Assembly (NCBI RefSeq): GCF_964355755.1
Contig: NC_092673.1
Coordinates: 4,841,001 to 4,905,000, forward strand
From: Antedon mediterranea
Taxonomy: Eukaryota > Echinodermata > Crinoidea > Comatulida > Antedonidae
Direction of reading: 5' to 3'
DNA: 64,000 nt
The position numbers were made by a program, and so were the translations under genes. Below the pieces are notes generated by a model. It was not told the origin of the DNA. It saw only the letters and a program-made list of their open reading frames with translations, and ran no database searches. Below are positions 47,901 to 59,900 of this stretch, in pieces (position 1 is the first letter of the stretch; each line of letters starts with the position of its first letter).

Positions 47901-50900
47901 TGCCGTTTATAACGTATTTATAGCCCTATATATCATCCTGTTATATTGAATTTTTATTTAAAAAAACGTTAAATTGTAGTAACGTTTTAAAATGGCGTAA
48001 AATGACAGCTAGACGGCATGGACCGAGGCAAGTGGTATTTTTCTGAAACGACATGACCCTACTAGCCCCAACCCATGTATCGTCATCCCGGTCCATGCCG
48101 TTTATAACGTAATTATAGCCCTATAAATCATACGGTTATATTGCATTTTTTTATAAAAAAAACTTAAATTGTGGTAACGTTTTAAAATGGTGTAAAATGG
48201 CAGCTAGACGGCATGGACCGGGGCAAGTGGTATTTTTCTGAAATGACTAGATCCTACTCGCCCCAATCCATGTATCGTCATCCCGGTCCATGCCGTTTAT
48301 CACGTCATTATAGCCCTATAAATCATCCGGTTATATTGCATTTTTTATTTTAAAAAACGTTAAATTGTAGTAAGGTTTTAAAATGGCGTAAAATGACAGG
48401 TAGACGGCATGGACCGGGGCAAGTGGTTTTTTTCTGAAACGACTGGACCCTACTAGCCCGAACCCATGTATCGTCATCCCGGTCCATGCCGTTTATAACG
48501 AAGTTATAGCCCTATAAATCATAGCCCTAGTTAATCTAAGCCGTAAGTATAAAATCATTTAATTAAAATATTACACATATTGCGCCCCATACATGTGAAT
48601 GTGAATGTCGAATAAGGATCCAACTTCACAAAAAAAATTGAATATCGAATAAGGAATAAGTAACCAACTTCACGCCGGTATTTTATATATGCACTGTACA
48701 TCCATGTTACACCTAACCTTAATTAAAGATAATTAAATCTCAGGTACTGTACAGATGTAGGATCGATCCCAAAAGTATTTTCACCTGGCAATTAATTTAA
48801 AATGTTGAATTTTCTGAAACCTTTCTATTGAAAATGAAAAATTATATCTTCATAGCTAGGCCTAGTAGTTTTTTATAATTATATTTTTTATGAAATTTAT
48901 TTTTGTGCTTTACATGTATTGTATTGTCAAGGGCCCCAATTATCAGCTTAGCTGGATGGGCTACCCTAATAAAACATGGTTCAATAAGATAAAAATTAAT
49001 AATAATTAATTGTTTTGCTTGTTTACAGGTGTCACAGCTAATCATTTTAAACGAAAGTGCAAAAGACACCCCAGGAAGTCTACCAAATCTAAGTTCTCAT
49101 GCTCAGTCCGTCCGCAAAGCCACAGAGGAGTTGGTGCTTGTGGGTCAAAGACTTGCTAAAGACTCAAAAGATGAAGTAAGTAGGCCTACCTGTACCAGTA
49201 TGCTTTTGTCATTTTACTTTCTTGAAAAATCCATTAGACACACGGTGACTGGTTGATAGCAGTGGGAAATAATTAAATCATATGATAACCTATATACCAA
49301 ATATTGATAATCCTCGCCAACCATCCTAACAATGATATATTCAAGATTTAACATAATTCCATTTCTTCTTTCAGGAGCTAAGAAAATCGATGCCAAAAGC
49401 TTGTGAGATGATAGATACTGCAGGAAATAGCATGATGCTGGCATCACAGATCCTGCAGACACAGCCTGAGAATAGTGGGGCAAGAGAGAACTTGGTGAAG
49501 GCTGCAAGAGATGTCCTGGAAGGTACAATGAAGGTGTGTATCATAAGAATAATCGCAGGCAAATTAAATAAAATGCAAAAGATTCAGATTCAGCACATTT
49601 TTAGGCCCATATTCTTAAGCTCTGTCTACACTATCAAACTAGTTTATGTGCCCAAATATGGCAGTGATATACATTAAAATAATATGATAGTGATATATAA
49701 AAATAAATAAATAAATAAATAATATGATAGTGATTTGACATTATCATGTCTATATAGGGGCACATCACATTTTTTTGTCACATAAAGTTTGATAGTGTAG
49801 ACAGAGCTTTAGTCAACTCTCAGAAAACCAAATACACCTTTGGCCGATCCAAACTGATATCTGCAGATTACATTGTGCATTTCAGAAGATTTGTGTGTTC
49901 TAGTGTTTTTGTTTTCGATGGAATTGATATTATTTCAATAATATATTGATTAATTTTACAATATCAGACTTTTAGTACAAGGTAATAATTTTGTTCAAAA
50001 ACTTTTTTTTAATTTATATTTTTTAGGTCATGCTGATTACAGATGATACAGAAGTGCGCAAAATAGTTCGTGCAGCACACTGGACAATTGATAGACTGAC
50101 CCTTCTCAAGTCTGTTGAGACTATGAAGACTTTAGTAGAAAGCTTTAAGGTAAAGACAAGTCGCTTGGATTATTCAAAACAAAAGAACCCCTCTCCCACC
50201 TTTTTTAAAATTTATTCATTCAAAAATATCGTAATCACAGCACAAGGCTGAACACTAACAATATTAACAATAATTTAAAAATACAGATATAAAATATCAA
50301 AAATATAATACACAATTAAAAAATGGTAAATGACAAAAAAAAATCATATGCTGAGTCAAAGAACTTTGTTTGGCTTTTAGGGTTTTACAGAAGCAATAAT
50401 GCTATTATCAAGTCTTTGTGATAAACGTCAACAAGATCTCACACAGCAGCAGCCTAAACAACGATTGCTGGTTGCTATGTCAACGCTCAAGAAGGCGACA
50501 CCCATGCTCAGCAGTATCATGCAGTCATTTGTGAAGTATCCAAAGAGTTCACAAGCCAAGGTTAGTGGTGTTTAAGTGTTGTATTGAGTTTTAGTAGTTG
50601 ACATTGTTTAATCAAGAAGAGTATAAATACAAGTTACTGTACCTAACTTTACACTACCTTTTGTTTTACCAATTGATTGTAAAATCATATTATGATACTT
50701 GGTATGATCAACTAGTATTCATGTTCCCAATGAATCATCCATTCATAAAAGTACTGATGAATAAGTCAATCAGTGGCGATTACAGAATGGACCAGAGACC
50801 TGACTTTCGTCGACTTTCAAATGATAGAAAATTTTGAATTTTTTGTTAGGATAGAAATATACAATGACTGTATGGAGAAATGTATGGTGCAAAGTATAGT

Positions 50901-53900
50901 CAGGATACCATACAATTATAATATATATTTATAAATGTTTTTCATGTACAGTACATAATTAAAATATAGTAACTTGATTTAGAGCAGTATTAACGTTTCC
51001 TAGCCTATAGTAACTGCATTTATGGAAAAGGTATTCAATCTGTATTTATAAAATTGTGTTTTAATAGGCTAGCCGTGATTATATTTTAAAACACATCATG
51101 GTTGCAGTGACAGAAATTATTAATGTTGTGGAGAAAGCAGGAAGTATGAAACCAGAGAGAAACGAAGAACCAGGTCATTTTGCCATTAAAATTGATAAGG
51201 TTAGTTTAATTATTATTATACGGCAACGGTTATAAGCTTGTTTTTGTTATTAGTGAGACTGCAATAATCTTTTAGTACAGCTGTAGCTCAATATAGCTTT
51301 TTTTTCACTCCATTTTGAACTTTTTAAAACTTTTAAAAAACATTTGTATATCTTTAGATATATTACAGTAGACTGTTTATTTATCTCTTTTATTTGACCT
51401 GACTTGAACCCAGGAACCTTAGTTAAAAGGCACCAAACAAAATCACCAAACAGTGCCACTTTTTCTTTCAATGGTTTTATTACTAAAATAATGTACTAAA
51501 TCTTTCTTTTCACTGTAGGCCATGAAGGAGTTGTCACCAGAGCATCGATATAACCTGAGTGTAGATTTTGATTGCCTGCTTGAATCTATAGTTAGACACA
51601 GTATGGCAGTAGCCTCAGCAGTGCCACAAGAACATCTTAGAGAGGGCATAGTTAAATCTTGCAAAGAGGTAAAAAGCATACACCAAATTTGCATTATGAG
51701 GCGTTGGGTATATTAATTGATATAGTTAGACCATGTGAAATAGCATTTACAACATAAGTTGGCCATGAGATGATATGATACAATAAGTGTTTGCGCTTTA
51801 AAATCTGGGGTTGGAAGATGACCAGTTTTGAGAGCAAAATAATTAATTCCCCTAGCCTTATGAAAAAAATTATTTTTATTTTTGATATACCGCATGGTAT
51901 TTATTGTTCCATCACCTTTAATAAAGATTCTCCATAAACTCAATACTTTAATGGACAAATCTATCAAATATAAAATATCATCATCATCTTAAACGCTAAT
52001 CGTCGTTAGACATTGCGTGTCTCACTTGTGTTCGCCACTCTGTACGTTTTGAGCATGTGTATAGGTCCGCATGTGAAAAGTTCTGTTTCCTTTTTGATGT
52101 TTGCCATTCATGTTGTTTTCGGTCTTCCTTTTAATCTTTCGCTGAGCCTCTTTAAACATAAAATGTAACCATGACATTTTTTGTATTTTCAGATTCTGAG
52201 GCAGCGTACTATAATCCAGGAAGAATGTATCAACGTACAAGACAACCCAGGCTTCAAGCAGTTAAAGGCGGACTATGACCAAAATTGTGAAGCATTTGCC
52301 AGAGACTTCTTGATCCTTGAGAAACACATTAAGAGCGCTTTGATTTGTCAAGTTGTAGATACCTTCATTGAAACTGTTGAACCTTTGGAGAGACTTATTA
52401 AAGCAGCAACGGTTCCACTAAAGGTGTGATATTGCAATTGTAAATTCATTCATCAAATAAAATACTTGTTTCTTAGCCATATTTTACTTTAATATATTAT
52501 TCCCATCACTATCAGATTCCTAAACTTCATTCCTAGCCTGGATTGCAATGAAGGTCTATATTGGTATTATGACTAATGGTCTAAACCAGACAATAAGATA
52601 ACTATATTACATTACTTAATGTAATAAAAATGCATTAGTTCTGTGGTATATTAAATAAAAGATACATTTGATTTTCTTTCAGGAAAAAGGACAGTTAGAT
52701 GAGAAAATTTGTCTTGAGATCTTGGAGCCATTGGAAACTGCATTCCTTGGACACCTGGACAGAGTATGTCAGACTGGGTCATTTATGGCTGCCAGTTGCA
52801 TTGACCATAAAAGTAAGTTATCAATATTATCACTAATACAGAAGTAAAAGGAATGGTTTGAGTTGTTTTGAAATATCTTTAAAAAAAATCTTTTTTTAAT
52901 AGGAGTTGAGCTAATTCAGGCAGCAGTGAACACCATGGAACAGATTGACCCAGAAATACTCCCAGCATGCATTGCTGTAAGACAAGACGTGTTGGATAAA
53001 AGAGCTATTCAGCATATTAAGTTGATACATCGTGAGTGGAAGAATGAAGTGTCCCAGTTGGTTGATTGTATTGATGAACTTATTGACCGAAACAGATTTC
53101 TAGAAGTTACCGGTAAGTGAAAGCAGTCTAATACACCTTTAATGTTGGAAGACATAGTTGGTTAACCTCTGTGGGCCAAAATATCTCTGAAGCAGAATCC
53201 AGGAACTATGCCAAGGCCTGAAATAAAAAAAGGTCTCTAGAATTGACGATTTTTTAAATATGTTAATTTTTATTTATTCAATTTTCTGCTATATACAATA
53301 CAAAGAAGACAAAACAAATATAAAAGGCAAGGAAAAACCAAACAGGTGCTAAACACCTATGCTAGTTGGTCAACCCAGAACACAGCACAGAAACAAAACA
53401 AAAATTACAATCTACAGTGAGACAGTGGAACCGTAATCACGTAGGCATAACATCGGCAGGGGTTCGAGGCTCACTCACTCCATGGTTCTGGTGGTAGAAC
53501 GAGTCTTCTCGGATAAGGACTATAAACCGTAGGTCCAGTGTACACAACTTGCTCGTGTGTAATTTTTAAGAACCTAGTACATCTTTCGAGACGAGTAGGG
53601 GGTTACCTCGGTGTACTAGTACACACAGCCACTGATCACCAACTGGGCCCTCTGGGAGATCAGTCTTTGACTGAAGAGGTCACCCAGTATAAAGATAAAA
53701 CAAACAAACAAAAACAAACAGGAAAGCGACCAACTGCACACATTTTCAACATAAAAATTATTTTTTAAATAAGTATTCAGAGAATTTAATAAAATAGTAT
53801 TACTACTACCTATTAAGCATTTATATTACTGTTTTTATTTACATATTTAGAAGCATATGTCAAAGGGGATATAACTCAATGCCGTGAAGCATCAACCATA

Positions 53901-56900
53901 GCAGACCTTGAACTTCTTTCTGAAGCTGCCAACTGCATGCTGGGAAGGGCCAAACGTGTGATACAAGTTGCAATGAAGGAAGTGGACAGCAGTAAAGACC
54001 CAGTCTACAGAAATGGTGTTTTAGTTTTTGTAAACCAGCTGCAGAAAGGTATTGTTTAGCTGTTCAATTTCTTTGACTTAATCTTCCATCATTCATTCAT
54101 GACTACTTAGAATATTAGCCTCTTGGAGACCTTTAAAAAAACAAGCTAGGCCAAGTTGGGCTAACTGCACATAGGTGGCCAATAATCAACTTTACTAATA
54201 AAACAACACTTGATGTGTCTATTGTCTTTATCCTCGGATTAGACATGATCGCCATAAGCCGATGAATATTTTTTCTAAAGAGAGCCAAAGAGCTGGTTGA
54301 AGAACTGTATTGTTTTTATGACAATGTTTTTGTATATTGTTTGAAGGTTTGCATGGCGAAATCAAATATTGATATAAAGTTTGCAGTACACCACGTGTAT
54401 TAGTTCTGAAAAGAACTGTTGAGTTTCTCGACGTTTCGATCAATATACTTTGATCGTAGTATAATATTTTTAAAATTATATTTATGCTTTGAATATATTT
54501 TCTAGTAATTCCAGTTGTGAAGGATGCAGCTAACAATGCACTAGAACACATAAACCAGGAGTCGGCGCATACAAAGCTAGCAGAGAAGGCCAATGAACTG
54601 TTAGAGTGCATTGAAGATGTACATGAAGGCTTAGACCCTAGGTCACATCCAAACATACTGAGCCCTCTCAGGAGTAATGTGAGGGACGATAGACATTCAA
54701 GACTGGAGGGTATGTTACACCACATTATGTGTTTCTGAAGATCTATCTATATTATCAAACTTTATGTGAAAAAAAATGTAATGTGCCCATATATGGACAT
54801 GATGATGTCATCACTACTATATTTGGACATCACTACCATATTTGGGCACATCACACTTTTTTTGTCAAACTAGTTTGATATTGTAGACAGAACTTTAGTT
54901 GGTCAAACCAAATTATGTTTTGATTTTACGATCAACCAGAACATTGCAATCACACAAAGGTTCTGAAATATGATATCTTCTATTTGATTTTGTAATATAC
55001 ATGATTTAATTTAGGTTCACTTGTTGTACCAGCATCACGAAGACCAATCCAACACAATGAGAGTTACCTGAGCAATCCTCTTCCAAAATGTTCTGGAATC
55101 GTTGATGTCCAACCTTCTACAATTGATTTTGATTCTTCTGCTGTAGCAAACAGCATCTCTGGTATTATGCAAGACATGAGCTTGATGAACCGTACCGCTA
55201 AGACAAAGGCAGAGGCATCATATGCATGTAAGTCTACCCTGAAGGACTTGCCACAGAACCATGTTTTGTTGTAAAATAAATAAACTATATCAATTTCTTT
55301 CAAGATTTTAACTAATGTGGGACCAACATTTTATTTATTAGTAATGCCCAAAAACCTTCGCCATCCGATGGTTCGTCTTATGAAGGCAGTGTATAAGATG
55401 GACAGTGTTGAAGTGGATGCATGTAACAACATTGTGTTAGAACAAACCAGGTTAATAACAGACTTAGCATTGAGACTTGCTGACTCACTTAATGATACAG
55501 AAATCAAAAGGTAAGCAATATATAGTGTGAAGGAAGGTATAACGCAAGTTTGTATTTAAGTATATGTTCCTTATGATGCAATTGTGATTGTATAGTGGAT
55601 AAACAGACTCAAAATCATTGGAGTAGAAGACGTATAAACTTACCAAAAAATCTAGTATTTATTTGAGACTTTTTTTTAAGCTCTGTCTACACTATCAAAT
55701 TTATGTGAAAAAAAATGTGATGTGCCCATATACTGTATTCACATGATGATTTCATATCACTACCATATTTGGGTAAATCCAACCATATTTGGGCACATTA
55801 CATTTTTTGGTCAAACTAGATGGAGCATTAACGACCATCTTATCAATCCCCTCTCCAACACACGAACATGCTTTCTCTAGTATCAACACCCTCTATAGGA
55901 GAGTGACTATTGAAAAGGTTACAGTACAATATGGTATATAAACTGCAGTATATGGGGTGCTGAAAGTTCCACCATCTGCAGTCAGTGTCATGATTGAATG
56001 TATTTGAGGGCCCTTTCTGCATTAACATGTTGCAAACATGACTGATGTTATAGATCATGCCTTCATAGTTTTCTTTCTGTTATGTAAATGGGGGAAGAGG
56101 TGTGGACGACACATAACACAACTTTCTACTCCTCTAAGGGTCCCTTTTGTCGAGTGCTTCCACCAAAATGGCGCCCGTTCATCTGCAACAGGGTTTCCGT
56201 GTATGGTTGGTTGGTAGTAACAGATTTTTAATAGTGCAAACCTGTTAATTGTTTATTCATTTTTCTTCAGACATATGAAGGCACAAGCTGAGAATTTGTT
56301 AGACTTTGTACCACAAGTAATGGGAACTGCTAAAGCATCTCTTTTAAAAGAGGACAGATTCAAAGCAGAGGCTCATTTGATGGTTGAAGATTGGACAGAT
56401 AAGATGAATAGTCTCATAAAATGCATCAGTGATGCCACTAATGTGTGGTTTAGTGTTGTTAACAAGTCGTTGAAGTTTGCCAAGGCCGGTGATAACAAGA
56501 ATTTGAACCATCAGGTGAGTAAAATCATATAATATATAAAATCTCTACAGATCACACAGTGTAAAAATAATACCTGTATTTGTATAAAAAAAGTATTGCT
56601 TAATTTGGACTTATAATTCTGAATCTAATGCAGTTTACATATACAGTACAAGAAATTTTAATAAATTCAGATAGATATCACCATTAGTATCTTGATGTTT
56701 TTTCATTTTTGTAAGACAATGTCTTGGCAAGAGTCCATATTATCATATATATATTATTACATCGTTTAAATTATTTTATGTAAATAATTTCAAGCATACA
56801 GTTACTAATGCTAATGCTGTATTTGTTTATATTCATAGTTGGAACAACTAGACATCCACATGCAGATTCTCCGTCAAACGGTGACATCAACTATAGAATC

Positions 56901-59900
56901 ATGTCGTGTCCTAGACCAGACACGCACTAGTCGATCAACATACAGCACACAGATACAAATAATCCAGACACTAGCAACACAGTTGACTAGGCTTGCCAAA
57001 TCGCTTTCTACTGCTGCAAATGAAGTAGCAATAGCTGAAGGTAATTAATGTTGCTTCTTTAAAGCCCTGTCTACACAATAAAACTTTATGTGACAAAAAA
57101 ATGTGATGTTCCTATATATATATATAGACATGATATGTCATATCACTACCATATTTGGGCGCATCACACTTTTTTTGTGAACTAGTTTGATAGTGTAGAC
57201 AGGACTTTATTCGTGACGCTTATTGTATCCATAGAGATACTATTAAACTACTGGATAGTCAGGTGACAGTGAATGTGAAAAATTCAGGGACTGCTCAACA
57301 TTGCAGTGGTATCTGTTGAAATAAATAAGAAATAAATAATAAAATAACCACATATGTTGGAACATATATATTTACAGTACAGTTTTAATCAAATTATTTC
57401 TATAAATTCTGTTAATGACCAAAAAATCTATAATTTCTTGAGTCTTGAATTTTTGCATTCCAGAATTGTATAAGAATATATTTGCCTGTTAATATACTTT
57501 TTAAACATTGTGTACGAAAAAAAAACGTTTGCGCGCCACCTGTTGTCCTGCCTGTGTTTTTAAACACTACTGCGAGATATGCAACAGCAGCAGATTTTTG
57601 TGTACGATTTGGAGATATATATATGTACTAATTTCATTCAAAAAGGCATTTATTAATGCCAAATTAGCTTTAGATCGTTTTTAGGATTTTGATTAATTAA
57701 TGGGGACATCCCTACAAGACGTGGAATCGTTGGAAAAACAATAATTAGCCTAGATAAGTTCCAATTGTCTGTCGAAGTTTTGCCTTTCAGCCAAGCTAGT
57801 AGTACTACTACTAGGTCTAGCCCAGCTAGGCATGTTATTATTAGGCTAGGCGTAGCCTTGCTAGGCCTAAGATTGTTTGGGAGTTTGTTGACATAATTAA
57901 CACTAAAGTAGGAGTGTTTATAAAATCCATATAAATATAACATTTAATATAATATTAAAAACCAAATGTTACTGTTTTAATCAATGTCAATGAAATGTAC
58001 AGTAGGCCTCTTGTTGACTAGGGCTACCTTTTGTTTGATTCAAATGACAGGAATCTATTTAGATGTTATATAAAACAAATAATGAATGTTTTATATTCGT
58101 GTAATGGTACAAATAATGGCATTTGGTGAATGACGAAAGGTTATATCAACTCGGCGTTGCCTCGTTGATATAACCTTTCATCATTCACCTCATGCCAATA
58201 TCTGTACCATTACACTCATAAACATTCATTATTTATATATTAAAGCTCTGTCACTATGAAACTTTATATGACAAACAAATGTGTTGTGCCCATATATGGA
58301 CATATCACTACTATATTTGGGTATATCACTACTATATTTGGGCACATCACACTTATTTTGTCAAACTAGTTTGATAGTGTAGACAGTGTAACAGTGTAAC
58401 AGTATGTGTACATTCATTGTTAAAGGAGATGTGAGCCTAGAGAGCAAGTTAGAACTTTTAGTTCTTGAGTGGGCAGTAAAACATCATCAGCTTTTTCAAG
58501 TGATCTCTTCCATTGATAAGAAGTCAATGTTAATGACAGATAATTTGGAAGATGCCTTACAGACAGGCTCTCAGGAATTGATTGAGAAAGAGGCTGGGAA
58601 CATAAAAAAGGCATGTGGTAGATTGGTGGAGACAGCAACGACTGCTATCCTTGGGTAAAGAGAACTAGATTTTAATATTCAATCGGCAACGTTCTTGCCT
58701 TATCCTATCTTAGTTGAATAACAAGTACCTATGTATTTAGGAATATAGGTTATATTACCTAAGATTAAAAGAACAAACCTGAAAAATGAAGATTGATTAA
58801 ATCAGACTTTGGATAGGTTATTTTGTAGTTTTAATAAAGTTAATCACTTTCATAGAAAAAACGAAAAAAAAAAAAATGTTTTTATTTATAAAATGACAAA
58901 ATAAATGGTTAAATTCAACCAAAAACCATTGGATTGCAGCCACTTTGACTATTTTTTGCTTTAAATTACTGATTTTTACGGTAAATTTTTGTTCAAATAG
59001 GATAAATATTATGTGACATACAAAAATTTAAAAAACATTTTTTTAGGGGGACAGTACATCTTTAATATATAAATAAAATAACTTTTGTTCAATAATACAC
59101 ACATGAGTATTGTTTTTAAAGATGTCTGTTTAAATAATGTAAAAATAAATGATGATATGTAATAAATTTATAATAATTTGTTTTAAGTCTAAAAGACTCA
59201 ATGAAGGTTGAGGAAACAACAGAAGCAATGTCAGATGTTGATAAACTATCAACTGAACTGATGTCAATGCTGTTGCAGACACTCGGTAAAGTTGATATCA
59301 ATCATCCTATCCAGCCTAGAGTTCTTCTAATTCAGAGGCAGTTAAAGGCTAAGGCAAGTTAAATTTAATTTATTGATTCAGTAATAGTAAAGGTTTTGTG
59401 AACAGCCATACATCATGCAAACAAACTTTGCTTTCTGTTATACATTTCTGTACTAATTAATATCTTCAAATTCAAAATTAACTACACATTCTAAACTTAA
59501 TACATAGTATTCTGTTATTTTATTGTATATTCTTTGATTTTATTTGATTGAAAAATGTAATCACTACAGGCCACACAACTGGGTATGTTGATTGATGAGA
59601 GTGTAAGTGACATGGGTCTGGCAATAGATACAATGATGGGAGTAGCATCGGCTGCAAGGCAGGCTACTGGTGAGTACTAAATCTTAAGCTAATTTTCATT
59701 AAGGTAAGATAATGGTGAGGTTTTTTTTTAAATTCTAAATACAGTTATATTTATCGAAGCTATGTACACAGTACAAATTAATCGCTTGTATAAATTACCG
59801 TTTATTCTGTTTACCATCCTAAAACGAAAGCTTACAACTCTGAAAAAGCCACCAACAGACTACAAAATATAGTTGTGACTAAAATCATGTGTATGTGCGT

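Larger units (their letters stand above)
36231..48678. mobile_element. Giant 12.4-kb foldback element made of 196-bp satellite units
   Basis: The element has 165-bp terminal inverted repeats (36231-36395 and 48514-48678, nearly identical) beginning CCGGCGTGAAGTTGG. The interior consists of tandem 196-bp units: about 18 in plus orientation (36396 to about 39888), then about 44 in minus orientation (to 48513). It is flanked by a perfect 11-bp direct repeat. Target duplications of 9-11 bp with long inverted termini are typical of Mutator-like elements and of Drosophila foldback elements; sea-urchin TU elements also have repeat-built termini. No transposase frame is present, so it would be non-autonomous. 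Superfamily assignment is inference. It sits in intron 1 of the vinculin-like gene, which would be only about 490 bp without it. Confidence 0.88.

Noticed and set aside
36396-48513. Regular spaced repeats resembling a CRISPR array
   Set aside because: The period is 196 bp with the whole unit repeated, not short repeats with unique spacers, and the DNA is eukaryotic.
40870-49000. Repeated 63-codon minus-strand open frames (MDRDDDT...) at 40870, 41850, 44201, 44787, 46546 and 46743
   Set aside because: They arise because some satellite units lack a stop in one frame. Most units break the frame, and there is no start context, splice structure or protein similarity.
54228-54725. A 165-codon minus-strand open frame
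   Set aside because: It overlaps vinculin-like exon 12 in antisense and the adjacent intron; no splice context or similarity.
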